This document shows positions 1-11,977 of a DNA stretch of 64,000 bases, piece by piece. Positions within the stretch are counted from its first letter, which is position 1. Every line of letters starts with the position of its first letter. The notes below the pieces were generated by a model. The model was not told the origin of the DNA and ran no database searches. It was given only the letters and a program-made list of their open reading frames with translations. Source of the DNA: Prunella strophiata. Its lineage: Eukaryota; Chordata; Aves; Passeriformes; Prunellidae. Both the position numbers and the translations under genes were made by a program. The stretch covers positions 2,728,001 to 2,792,000 of the forward strand of contig JAZBQD010000034.1 in assembly GCA_036583965.1 (NCBI GenBank). The letters are read 5' to 3'.

Positions 1-680
1 TATAAAATATGATCCCAGAATCAATTGGGTACAAACAAGATGTTGCCTTTAGGGTTGAAAACACATTGTTAGAGGCATGAAGAGCAGAAATTGTCGCTGC
101 TGTCTTTGTGTGGCTATTGTTTTTGGTCTTAATAGGAACAGAATGAATGACATTTTTCCACCAGACCACTTATGCTCAACTATACCTCCAGGACAACTTC
201 CTGGCCAAAAATATTCAAAACAAACAAACACAATAGCAATTCTACTCCAATTACATTGTTTGCAAACCAGCTAGTGTTCATAGAGTACTAGGTTTGGCAA
301 ATCCAAGCACTTCAGCCCCTGGATTTTAATATTGGATATTTGCATGTGCATGCCTTGGAAGTGTTGTGCTCTTCAGGTGGGTGTTTGTGCATGGGCACCT
401 CCAGCACTGTGGCAAAAGCACAGCCCAATTGTCTTAACAATTTGGGTATTGGGAAGACATCCCTGCCCAGATGCTCATTGAGTTCAGTTGAGCTGAGATT
501 TCAGCCTCAGGCTCTGCACCAGATCATACACCAATTTCAAAACTTTCACTGGAAAGAAGAATAACTGGATTTTTAAGTGTGGGAAAGACAGAAGAGGAGG
601 AATTTATCAGTTGCTCTTAAATATAAGTGGAGCCAGGATTTGTAAGAGGAGGGTGGAATTTCTGGCTTTGTGGCACATTT

Positions 681-722
681 TCATAGAATCATTAAGGTTG
701 GAAAAGACCTCTAAGATCCCAT
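681..722 (-). mobile_element. CR1-type LINE fragment, 3' end
   Basis: Reads TCATAGAATCATTAAGGTTG followed by GAAAAGACCTCTAAGATC, the reverse complement of the conserved CR1 3' end. Very short, truncated copy. Confidence 0.75.
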
Positions 723-863
723 GGTTTGAGTTTCCAGAGGGATGCTATAGAGAGCAAACCTAAATCAAGAAACCTGCTTATAACTTTCCAGTGAATTTTC
801 TTTGGTGATGGGAATGGTCATGAAAATAGAGATTGCTGTAACTCTCAATTTAAATAGATTAAA

Positions 864-883
864 AAAAAAAATATATATATAAT
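864..883. repeat. A-run followed by (AT)n
   Basis: About ten A followed by six AT dinucleotides. Confidence 0.85.
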
Positions 884-1463
884 AGTGCTGTAGATTGGTG
901 TTGTAATCACTTCTTCTCCCTGAGACAGTAGGCTACAGAAAGTTAGTTAAAGGAGAAGAAACTTGTGTGTTAGGAAAGGTATGGGACATGTAGGGAGGAA
1001 TAATTTGTTCTGGCTTCAGCAAAGGGCTTTCCACGCTTCATTCCAACCCCAAATCCACAGAGCTCACACTTTTCAGCATCTTCACACTTCCAGTCATCTG
1101 TGTCCTTTCCACCAGTGTCTGTTCTGTGTGAGTCAGCTGAGGGTGTCCTCAGCAGACCCCCAGGACCTGGAGGAGTGGCTCCTGCATTGTCACACCTGCG
1201 TCTCAGCTCCCAGAGTGGGACCCTCCCAGGAACAGAGAGGAGCCTCTGACTCCTGCTGGAACACCCCTGTGGGAGAGGCAGGGCAGCAAGGACATCTCCC
1301 ATGTCCTTGGAGGGCTCTGGGTTATTAACCCTTGCTCTTCTCTGCAGTTACTGCACAGGTAGTCCCTCAGACAGTGGAGGTGAGGTGTAAATGTCCCAAG
1401 TGAGCCACAAAATGTCCCAAGTGTCCAGTGCTGGCTCCTACATTGGAGTCCTCTGAGGGTGGG

Positions 1464-1652
1464 GGAGGCCCTGGCACAGGGTGCCCAGAGAAGCTGTGGC
1501 TGCCCCTGGATCCCTGGAAGTGTCCAAAGCCAGGCTGGATGGGACTTGGAGCAGCCTGGGGTGGAGGAAGGTGTCCCTGCCCATGGCAGGGGGAAGAATG
1601 AGATGAGCTTTAAGGTCCCTCCCAACCCAAACCATTTTATGGTTCCATGACT
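1464..1652 (+). mobile_element. CR1-type LINE fragment, 3' end
   Basis: Sense-oriented CR1 tail: GGCACAGGGTGCCCAGAGAA, then GGAGCAGCCTGGGGTGGAGG, then AAGGTCCCTCCCAACCCAAA, ending in diverged ATGGTTCCATGACTCCATGA repeats that mark the CR1 3' terminus. 5'-truncated as usual. Confidence 0.88.
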
Positions 1653-4600
1653 CCATGACCACTGCTCATGGAGAAACATGGCTGTTTGTTAATGAAAAGG
1701 TCAAACAGTGGTTAGAGCAAAATGCTGCCCCTTGGAAATTTAAATTTGTCATTGTTGTTTACCTGTCACGTACCCCTGCTCAGCACACCAAGATCTGAGA
1801 CAGTGGCTACAAAGCCTGCCATGAGAATGTCTGACCATGCTTTGGCATAAACTGAAACATAAGTTGCCTGAAGTGTAAATCATACTTACAGATATTATAT
1901 TATGTTTAATCCTCTGGGTTTGGAGCCTCTAGTTGCCCACTGGGGGCAGGCTGGCATGGGGAGATGTGTCAGTGTCACACCAAGGTTCTCTCCCGCAGGC
2001 TCTGGGCTGTGTGTGGTCTGTGGACGTCGTGTCCACCCATGCAATAAAGCCAGGGTTGTTCTACAGCTTCACTCAAATCCAGCCCTGTTACCTCCAGGGG
2101 CGTTGGAGGGTCACAGACTCTGAGGAGTCCTTCTGACACTGCCACCAAGGAGCTGAGTCCCCTCAGAGTTCTGGCTGCACACGCCACAGCCTGCCTGTGT
2201 GCACAGCAGGGACTGCCTTTTGCCATCTCCATAAAAACCTGGGAAAAAGGAGGACAAACACCGAGTGTGTTGTGAGATTTTTTTCAAGCAGATCCCATGT
2301 TTCCATTCCTTCTGGCAGGAAGGAGATTTCCTCGGAGCAAGTCCCTTCTTTGACAGGTTGACATTTGCAGCAAGTACTGAAACAAAGTCCAAGGGGATCA
2401 GGAGCTGCTGCTGCTGAGCTTCAGGTTTGTCTCCTTATCAAATAAAGGCCAAATGAAACCCAAGGCAAAGAAGCATCACCTCTGATTAAAACAGTGGAGC
2501 CTGTGGGACTGCATCAGGCAAGAAGTGAGATGTATCACAGTGGGGAGAATGCTGACCCCCAAGATGTGTCTGGTGTCCCCACCTGCATGGTGATGTGCCA
2601 GGAACACGTGTCCTTACTTTGCAGTAGAGATGACAGAAATGGGAAAAATTCCTTTCAGTTAGGAGTTGCCATCTTGGCAAGTGTTTGTGATTGAATTTGG
2701 AGCAAGTTGAGGCTGCAAAACAGATCCTATGGAAAGATGAATTCTGTAATTTTCCATGTTGGAGAGTGTTGAAATACTCCCATCTGAGACACCTCTCCAG
2801 AAGGGGCTTAGGGAACAGCAGCCTTTGAGAGATGGCTTGGCAGGGTTTCATGCCTCCAGATCTTGTCCTTCAGTGAGGCCTGGAAGCCTCGAGGACTGTG
2901 CCTGGAGCATCCTTTGTGTGTCTGGGTTCCTGTGGGGAGAGCTGGGAGCTCAGACCCTACTGGAGACACTGCTGGATCTGCAGCTTCTCCAGCCCAGCAC
3001 AAGAGCCCAGGGCAAGCCCCAGCACCAGTGTGGAAGGGCTGTCCTGAGACCAATGGCTTGGGCAGGCTGAGAAACACAGCTCCTTCCCAAGAGATCACCT
3101 GTGCACCTTCCTTCCCTCCCCCTCTGGCACAGGGAGGGGTGTCCTGACCTGGGGACATTCAGGATGGGGGCCTTGTGTGCAAAGCCATGGCTCGGATACA
3201 GGCACGTCAAGGATCACCTGTGATCACCTTTGTAGGTCTTAACTCTCCTTGCATCTCTTCAATTCCTGTGAGAAAGCATTTTTCAGCTTTCCTTTTCCAT
3301 GCCCAAGGGAATTCAAGCTCAGTTGCCTTCTTCCTCAGCTGCCCAGAGAGACACAGAAGGATTCTGTCCTCCCAGGTCTCCAGATCCAACTACTGTATTA
3401 TTTTTCACCTTTAGCCAGATCTTTTAAGCTCTTGGTGAGTTATAGTACACACCAGGATAGCCCAGCTACCTGGCAGAAGGCATAAATGAGCAGGATGGCT
3501 CTTGCAGTCGTGTTGGAAACAAAAATGTTTTAATAAAAGGCAAAATAACGAAGAGAAAAACTGATCTAGGTGCAAGCAAGTCTTGTATCTAGTAAAACAC
3601 TTTACAAAAACAATTAGTTTCTTTGCTCACTTGCTTTTCTAGTAAATTGCCCAGGTGGGACTTCTTGGCTCCTATCCAATTAGCTGTCCTTAAATTTAAA
3701 GTGAAGTCCCCTTTGTCCTATAAGGTGTCCCCTTTGCTAAGTGGTGAGAGAAACTTCTGGACCTTTTCCTTTTTGAGGAGACAAAGGACAGTTTTATTAC
3801 TCTGCCAATAGGAAACACATTCCTACAACCTACCTAAACACTTTGCCAGCCTCCATGTGCCAGGCAGTGTGGGGGAGCCTCCAGGATGAGAAATCCCATC
3901 TGCTCATGACATCCAGAGATCCCAGATGTGTCTGTGTGGAGCATCCCCACGGCTCAGGAAGCAGTGTCTGTGGCTGGTATTGCTGCCTGTTCCAGAGCTC
4001 ATGGAGCACCTTTCCCAGGCTGACTGCTGCTGCTTTTTGCTGCTGAGGGGTTGTTTATGTAGGATGCTCTGTGGGTGGGATGTGGTTTTGTCACCACTCC
4101 ATTGTTGGACTCTGTTTGGGCACTCTGCCCGAGGATGATTAATGATGTTTTGAGTTGAGGCTCTGAGGTGCTTGCAGGCATACTGCAGGTACCAGAAGTA
4201 AAAGAGGTGTTGTTATCATCAAGGTACTTCAGTGTTATATCAAGTGTAATCAGAAGTGAATTAATTAAAGCAATGTGTACATGTAAGTCCTTTTATGGTG
4301 GATGTTCAAACATCCACTCATATCGTGTAGTTGAGAGCTCAGTGTTTCAGACTTTTGTAACCCTCTCCTCTCCATGAGAAGGCAGAGGATGCCAGGACTG
4401 CTGTCAGAGGACAAACCTCTCCTGCAAAGGTCTTTTTGTCAAACGTGGCTCTTAAAATCAAAACAAAAAAACCCCAAACTTTTCTCTTAGGAAATTGTGT
4501 GCATTTGTCCGATCTTGGCTCTGGCATGTTTCAGGGTTAATTTTTACAGCTCACACAACTAGTGTAGGATGGGATCTACATCTTGGGTTTCATCTGACCT

Positions 4601-7263
4601 TGGAGTGAGCAAAAATCTGTAGAAAAATTGCATTTATTGTTGGTCTCAGCTCTACCAGGATTAAACTTCCTTTTTGCAGCACAACATACCCTTGACGTGG
4701 TTGTCACTTAGAAAAATTGCCTGGAAATACATCTGGCTCTTGTGTCCAACAGCTCAGGCATTGTGAGGCTGGTGATACTTCACCCCACTGGAGAGGAGAC
4801 ACAAATTTGGATGGAGGAGGGGTTGACAAGATTGCAAGGTGACCAGAGACACAGATCCTAAGCTGTAGCTTCAGTCTGACAAGCAGAGCCAAACCCCTTC
4901 TTTTTTCAAGTTCAAAACCCCTGTTTTGGTGAACTTGGCAGCAGTGGGGGCTGAGCTGGGGGTGTTGCCAGTCCAGCTGTGGAGGAGACCACAGCTGGCA
5001 GGGCTGTTCCATGGGAACCAGAAGGTGAGGAACTGAAACTGCAGCTTCAGCTCAGGGTGACTTGGGTGATTCTGGGCCTTTGTTTTGGCTCTGACAGAAA
5101 CTGTCCTGGCCCCACCTGTGTGGAGGAGGCTGGGAATTGATGGAGACATAATGAATTAGACCTGGACCCTGCCTGGCACACATCTAAAGCTGTTTGCCCA
5201 GGATAGTGTGCTGTTTTGATATGTATGGAAACTAGTGACTTTGTTTTTCCAGCATGCTGGAAAAAGTATCAAACTAGGAGGAGGATGAAAATGACCCCAA
5301 ATGCTCAGAGCACTAAGAAAGGAGGCACTCACAATCAATCCTCTGATCTTTTTGAACTAAACTCATGGTTTTCTGAGCTGCAACTCTGTGATTTGGACAG
5401 GGCAGAGATGGGAAATGGGTCAAAAGCTGAAAGTGTACCTAAATGTAGAACTTTGACACACTCCAGTATTAGCACTCCATGTGCTGCTCTGGTCTCTCAA
5501 GCTACTTTAGTTTACTGCTGGGGAAGGTTGAAAGGTGATTCAGTCATAGTTTACAAGTACCTAAAAAGGGAAGGGGTTTCTGGTTGCTAGATGGGATTCA
5601 AATGTACCAGAGAAAGGCAGAGATCTCTTGGCTGGAAGCCAAAGTTAGAGAAGTTCAGACTATGAATAAGAACTGCAGTTTAAGCTTTTTATGAGTGAAA
5701 ACCAGAGGAAAGTCTTTGTCTGGAATTAAGCAGAGTCATCAACAGTGAATGGCTCTAAATGAAGATTTCTGTGTTTTTCTGAAAGCAGCAGGAATTATGA
5801 AGTGAGGCTTTCCAGCCCAGAGCAGCCCATCCCAGAGACCAAGGCCAGGCTTCTCTTTTGCCCAGAGCAAGGCTCTGGATGCTGTTTCCCAGGCTTGGGG
5901 CTCTGCCTGCTCTTCCCACGCTGCTGTCCAAGCACAAGCCCTGCTGCAGTGCAGCAGAAAGGGCACAGATGTGTCAGGGAGCACAGCTCTGCCTCTTTGT
6001 GCACAGCCCTTTTCCCAGACACAGTCCAGAATATTTTGGGATTGGATTCCCCTTTCACTGCTCTGATTCAGCTGGGGGACTTGCAGTCCGTGGAGTCCAT
6101 GAAGTGTGGCCTGGAGCTGAATACACTGTCTCTTTCCCTCCTGTAGTGAGACACCAAAAACATGTAGACTGGGGTGGAAAGATGTTCTCCTCCCTTTTTC
6201 TGGGCAGGACTCTCTGCTGGAGGGGTGGGATGCCCTGTGTGTGTGTCAGCTCTTTGGGCTTTTTGGATCTGCCTGCTTAGGAATGTCCTGTAATCATCAC
6301 TGGTGGCATGTGCAGAGTTTTAGGTGAGACATGATTCATGTTGGTGGGGAGATCATGGAAAGTTCCTTGCTTGTCCTTGGCCCTCTTCTTCCTCAGCCTT
6401 CAGGTTCCTGGGGTTTGCTCTGCTCTTGCCAGCATTTTGGTGGAGAGGGGCAGGGCTGACACCCCTTTCTCCCAGCAGTTTCTCTTCCATTCAGGGTGAT
6501 GGTAGCACACAGAACTATGGAAAGGAGACAAGAAGAGAATATTTTTTCACCTCCCCCAGGACTCAGTTGTTATATCACTTTTAACACCAGTTGAACTCCT
6601 TTACATCCTGTTACTGGTTCTAGCTTATAAAATAACAGAATTCTTCACACCTGTGGCTTCTCTGAAATGAGACGAGTTGTCTCTTTCAGTGACTGCTATC
6701 TCAGTCCAAATTAACCCATATTCTGTCCAAGTGCTTCCTGCTTCATAATTCTGCAGACCACCAGGCTGGAAATAAAATGAAGCAGATGCAGCCATGCCAA
6801 GGTCAGGACCTTCCCTGTGTTTAAGGTGTATGGATAATGTTGGCATGGGACAGGGTGACCTCGGGGTACAATAGGAGCTAACTGACACACACATTCAGAC
6901 AGAATAAATATTTGAGAGTCTATTTCTCTATTCCCCAAAATGACCCCTATAAAAGCAAGGTCCTGTTTACCTTCCTGGCTCTCTGTGCAGTGTTCTGGGA
7001 AAGGACCAGCTCTCTTCTCCCTTCACTGCCTTCCAGCTCTTCTGGGCAACTCATTTCCAGGCAAGGATCAGGGATATGAGCTTCACAAAACCTTGGATTT
7101 TCACAGAAGTCCTAAAATTTGGTGAAAGCTGAGATCATTTCTGGTCAGAAGTCTCTGTTTGTGCCAAAGCACAGTGACCTGGGAAGCAGTGAGAGATGTC
7201 AGTGCACAGCCTGCAACCATTGCCTGCAGCTGACTCAAAGGTTTTGTGCTGTCCCTGTCCCAT

Positions 7264-7453
7264 TAGAATCATGAAATGGTTTGGGTTGAATCAACCTTAA
7301 AAAACCTTAAAACTCATCTCATTCTAACCCCCTGCCATGACAGGGACACCTTCCACTATCCCAGGTTGCTCCAAGCCCTGTCCTACCTGGCCTTGGACAC
7401 TTCAGGGATTCCAGGGGCAGCCACAGCTTCTCTGGGCACCCTGTGCAAGGTCT
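7264..7453 (-). mobile_element. CR1-type LINE fragment, 3' end
   Basis: Antisense CR1 tail starting AGAATCATGAAATGGTTTGG and continuing through CCATGACAGGGACACCTTCC and GTTGCTCCAAGCCCTGTCC to GCTTCTCTGGGCACCCTGTG. Confidence 0.88.
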
Positions 7454-8935
7454 GATGTGCCAGGGCCAGCCCTGTGTCACCCACCCCCAGCCCCAGCCCT
7501 GGGCTTGCCTTTCAGTCACTGTGAGCTTTGCTTGGCTAACTCCTGTTACTCTGAACTGCTCCATTTCTATCCATGTTGGGATCCTTTTGATTAAGGACAA
7601 TTTAGCTTCTCATTCCCATCAGGAATATGAGAGTCCTGAGAGTTTCCTACCTCAGGAGCATATTCCTGATGATGGCTGTGCTTTTTGTTATTTTGTAAAA
7701 GATCCCTTTTGGTGAGAACAGTCTTTAAATACTATCAACCTACACTAACTTAGCTTGGCATGAAGAACTAGAGGAGACACACAAAGGTCTGTAGAACAGT
7801 GAATTGCTCTGATGAGACCCATCGAGTCCCTCTGCCTTTGAGTGCTCTGCCATTTCACAAGATCAGAATGCACAAAGCAATTAGAAGGTGCTTTGTGCAT
7901 ATTAAAAAGAGGAAATTCTCTATCTGTAACACGTTTCAATCAAGGAGAAACCATTGTTACCAATATTCTTAAGGCAAAACCAGCAAGCTGCTGTTTCCTT
8001 TTTAAGGTTAGTGCTGAGAAAGAAAAAGGGAGCGGGAAGAGTGCAGAGCTGTCAGTTGAAAGAAAAATTGCAAGCCTGCTAATCCTTTCTTGTCAGGTTT
8101 AATATAAAGCCTGGCAGAGATTGATAAGAAGTGTCTCCCCCTCTGTCTGATGTTCCAGGTGCATGGTAAAAATCACCTCTCTGAAACACCCACGTGCAGA
8201 GCCAGGCTCCAGACTGGAAAGGCTGCTGGCCAGCCTGACACTGCTGGCATAAAACCATTTAAAATGCCTATTCTTTCACTTTTCTTCTTGCAGCCTGAAG
8301 AATGGCTGTCCTCTTTCACTCCTTACACATGCAGGATTTTCTTGCAGCCCTTCTCTGTGGCTTTTGCTCTGCTGATGTTGAGCTGAACAAGGTCTCTGCA
8401 GCAGATTTGGAGCATCTGGGGCACAGGGCCCTGCTCCCTGGGACCTGCCTCTGCTCCATCTGCACTAAAACATTCTGGCTGGGGCTGGGGCTGTGGGACT
8501 GGCAGCATGCCCATGGCAGCCACAGAGGTCGTGTAGGTGTGGGTAATCTGCAGCAGCAATGGCCAGGAGCAGGGGAAGAATAGTCCCTGAAGAGCTTGAG
8601 CTTGTGCATGGTGGGAGAGCCTGGAGAGCTCAGCAAAGCTCTGCAGGGACAGGAGACACAGGGTCCTGCCTGCATGGGCAGGGCTGCTGTGGAAACATCA
8701 AGTCTGGCCATGGGGAGCCTCCAGAGCCAGGGGCTCCCTCTGTTCCCTGTGTGGATGTTTCTGACTCCATGCTCCTTCCCTGTGTGCTGTTTTCCCTGGG
8801 AGTCCCTCTCCATCACCCCATGGCAGTGGGGGCAGCAGGAGCTTTGCCCAGGGGAGGGGGCTTGGGGGGTTTCTCCTGTGTGTGCACAGCTTTGAGAGGG
8901 GCAGGTTTCACAGTGTCCCCTTTCTCTTTCCCTAG

Positions 8936-9107
8936 CTGTTCCTCCCAAACTGAAGAAACTGAAAAGCCCAAATGTTCATGTGGGTGAGAAGATTTCCCTG
9001 AAATGTGAGGCAACTGCTGGAAACCCTCAGCCATCCTACAAATGGTTTAAAGATGGGAAGGAGCTGAAGAAGAGCAAAGACATCCGGATCAAGTATGGGA
9101 ATGGGAA
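8936..9107 (+). CDS. NRG2: NRG2 exon: Ig-like C2 domain, N-terminal half
   Basis: This 172-nt exon has a pyrimidine-rich acceptor ending CCTAG and donor GTAAGT. It enters in phase 1 (first two bases finish a codon) and leaves in phase 2. Translation begins VPPKLKKLKSPNVHVGEKIS, carries the first Ig cysteine (LKCEA) and the B/C-strand tryptophan (YKWFKDG), and ends IRIKYGNGK across the junction. This matches the NRG2 Ig domain closely, including GNPQPSYKWFKDGKEL; NRG1 differs at most of these positions. The Ig domain binds heparan sulphate and retains the ligand at the extracellular matrix. The basic run KLKKLK and KELKKSK fits such binding. The preceding exon is not in the window, so the first codon here cannot be completed. 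Confidence 0.95.
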
Positions 9108-9590
9108 GTAAGTATGACACAGGCTGCTCTGCCTCTGCTCACTCAGGGGCTGGGGCTGGGGCTGCTGGTGCTGCTGTGCTCCCCAGGTCTCTGCTGAGCA
9201 GCACTGAGGGCTCCCTCAGAGCCACAGGACCATGCTCAGCCCAGTTACCATGGCCAGGAGAGTGAGCAAGGTCCCCAGTGTCCTCAGAGAGTCGTGGGGA
9301 GAGGAGCAGGGCATGCACAGGGAAGGTGTTGGGTTTGTAGATGGGCTGTCCTGGGGTCAGGGAGGCACTGGATACCTGAGACAGGTGTCCTGTGATGTGG
9401 TGAGACCTTCCCTGGTAGCTGTGGGCAGCTCAGGTTGCCTGGGGTGACTCCTGCTCTGTGATTAGGGGGTTGGGTGCAGAAGATACCCAACCCAGCTGTT
9501 GCCCCATCACCCAGCAGCAGGGCTGTGGGAGGAATTGGTTAGTTCCCTCCTGAATTTAGGTGGACACAGAAGCATCTAAGGCCACTGAAA

Positions 9591-9960
9591 AATCACAGAA
9601 TGACAAATTAGGGCTGGAAGGGAGCTCTGGAGATCATCCAGTCCAACCCCCCTGCCAAGGCAGGGCCACCTGGAGCAGGTGACACAGGAACGTGTCCAGG
9701 TGGGGTTGGAATGTCTCTGGAAGAGGGAGACTCCACACCCTCCCTGGGCACCTGTTGCAGTGTTCTGCCACCCTCAGCATAAAGAAATTCTTCCCCATGT
9801 TGGGATGGAACTTTTCATGGTTTAGTTTATGGCCATTGCTCCTTGTCCTGTCAGTGGGCAGCTCTGAAAAGAGTCTGGTACCATCCTCTGACAGCTCTTG
9901 GAGATATTTATGTGCATGAATGAGATCCCTCTCAGTCTCTACATTGAGCAGGGCTGAGAT
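9591..9960 (-). mobile_element. CR1-type LINE fragment, longer copy
   Basis: Antisense CR1: AATCACAGAATGAC, GAGATCATCCAGTCCAACCC, CACCCTCCCTGGGCACCTGT, AAGAAATTCTTCCCCATGTT and GAGATCCCTCTCAGTCTC follow the order of a CR1 3' region on the minus strand. The distal end is uncertain by tens of bases. Lies about 480 bp downstream of the first Ig exon. Confidence 0.88.
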
Positions 9961-10689
9961 GCAAGAGTACCTCACAGCACTGATCAGGTGTCATGGTCTC
10001 CTGCAGAGACCTTGTCTTGTGCAAATCCTTCCATCTGTCCACCCAGGGCAAGCTCCCTCACATCTGCCCCAAAGTCCCCACCCAGCAAAGCTGTCAGGTG
10101 GCTCTCAGGGACTGTCACCCTCAGCACCACCTCCTTCAGGGCTAAAACACCCAGAGAAAGAGGCCCCAGTGACCAAGCTAAGGGGTTCTCAGTGGGAATG
10201 GATTTAAAGGAATCCATGTTGGTATTTCTCAAGGCCCAATATTTACATATGATGTATCTTAAAATTATTCCATAATCATGACCATGCTTGCATTCATATG
10301 TCCTGACCTAGCCAGCAACAGTCAGCTTGTAACTGCCTGACCCCTTGGAAAATTTGATACTAAGTCTTGGCTAACATATGTTCTGGGTGTGTGAATAAAA
10401 GCTCATTATGGACTTGTTAAAGTAGCAATTTTTAAAATTAGCACCCACTACAAATCAGAAAACTCAGTCAGTGTTTGAACGGGGCGTTACCAATTGCCCT
10501 AATTTCATCTCAGTCCTGTTGGGTTTGGTTTCAGAGTCACACCCAAGATGGTTGACCTCCTTTGTAATAATTCTGGGACTTGTGGCTGTTTTGGGATGAG
10601 GTGGTCAGTGCCTGCAGGAGAACTGGTGCTGTGTGCTCAGGAAGGGCTGGGTGGCCTCTCAGGGCAGAGCTGTGCCTGCCTCTCTGTGT

Positions 10690-11000
10690 CACAGTAACAG
10701 GCCCCATGCCAATTATTAATTAATAATTAATATTGATTCTATGATTCTCAGAAGGCTGATCAATCTCTTTATTTTATTATAATTAGTTAAGAAACTTACT
10801 GCTTTTGTAGACAGTTATGATACACCTGGACCTAATTGGTCCTCTAATCTAAACACCATCACCATTGGCTAATTAAGAAACTACTTTTTGGTAAACAAAT
10901 CTTTATAACACATTCTACGTGTTCACAACAACAGGTGTAGCAAGTGCAGAATTGTTTCTCATTCTTTTTTCTGATTTTCTCACAGACTTTTCCCAGAAAA
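10690..11000 (-). mobile_element. Possible LTR/endogenous retroelement-derived AT-rich stretch
   Basis: Contains CAATTATTAATTAATAATT, GATTCTATGATTCTCAGAAG and CTTTATTTTATTATAATTAG, a pattern I associate with a dispersed passerine LTR-type repeat. On the minus strand an AATAAA lies just before GAGATTGATCAGCCTTCTGA. No retroviral ORF, primer-binding site or matching second LTR was seen, and the ends are not defined. Confidence 0.35.
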
Positions 11001-11730
11001 GTGTGTGTTGTATGTGTTGCTCTCTGTGGCCAGAGCTGCTGCCGCATCTCTGCTCTGCTGCTCTCCCTGTTTTTGGTAGGCCCTTGTCAGTCTCGTGGCC
11101 TGGGTTGTTTAGCAGTGGCTGCTGAGGCTGGGATGCCCTGGAGAAATGTCTGCAGCACACTCTGCAGCCAGGTGTGGGAATCCTGCCTGCCCAGGGGGTT
11201 GGGGAGTAATTTCCCTGAGAGCTGGAGAGCAACCAGCCCCAGAGCAGCCACCCAGCACTGCCCTGCTGTGCTCCCAGTTATCCCAGCCCTTCCCCACCCC
11301 TGGCACTCCGTGTCCAGCACGACTGTGACAGATGGCATCCCACCCCAGCGATGGGGACACACAGCCCCTGGGCCACGGGACAGGAACAAATGCAGGGAAG
11401 TTGGTCCCCTTTCCTCAGGACACTGCTGTCAAATAATAATTTTGCATTTACCAGTTTCCATGGCAACGTGCTGGCTCTCCAGTGAGAGGCCAAAGATGTG
11501 TGGTGCTGGAAGGGCTTCCTGCTGGCAAAACAACCCCAAGGCTAAACATTTTAAGGAAAGCTGAGCACCTGCCTCCTCCAGTGTCTGAGACTCCCTCAGC
11601 AGCAAAGGATGTGAGCCCAAAGCATGCCCAGAATTGCTTCCTATCCTAGCTTCTGCTCCCTGCTGCCATTAAAATGTGCCTGTCTTGTGCTGGGACTGGG
11701 CTGTGGAGACTGGACTCAAGCAGCTGTTGA

Positions 11731-11977
11731 GCAGGAACAAAAGGAAACGGCCTCAAGCTGTGCCAAGGGGGGTTTGGGCATTAGGGAGAACATCTTCCCT
11801 GAAATGGGGGTCAGGCATTGGAACAGGCTACCCAGGGAAGTGGTGGAAGTGCTCAAAAGCTGTGTGGATGTGTCCCTTGGGGACATGGTTCATTGGTGGC
11901 CTTGGCAGTGCTGGGGGATGGTTGGACTTGGTGACCTCAGAACCTTTTCCAACCCAAAGGATTCTGTCATTCTTAGT
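11731..11977 (+). mobile_element. CR1-type LINE fragment, 3' end
   Basis: Sense CR1: CGGCCTCAAGCTGTGCCAAG, CAGGCATTGGAACAGGCTAC, GACATGGTTCATTGGTGGCC, GGTTGGACTTGGTGACCTCA and a terminal AAGGATTCTGTCATTCT in the consensus order. Confidence 0.9.

Larger units (their letters stand above)
1..8935 (+). other. NRG2: NRG2 intron (3' part), upstream of first Ig exon
   Basis: No exon, RNA gene or alternative first exon could be supported here. The stretch holds three CR1 fragments (about 681-722, 1464-1652, 7264-7453) and a short A/AT tract (864-883). The rest is unremarkable intronic sequence with only short chance ORFs. Mammalian NRG2 has a very long first intron, which fits the lack of an upstream exon in this 8.9 kb. 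Confidence 0.7.

Noticed and set aside
8316..8948. 210-codon antisense ORF overlapping the Ig exon acceptor
   Set aside because: It is antisense to the acceptor region of a confirmed exon and has no recognisable content.
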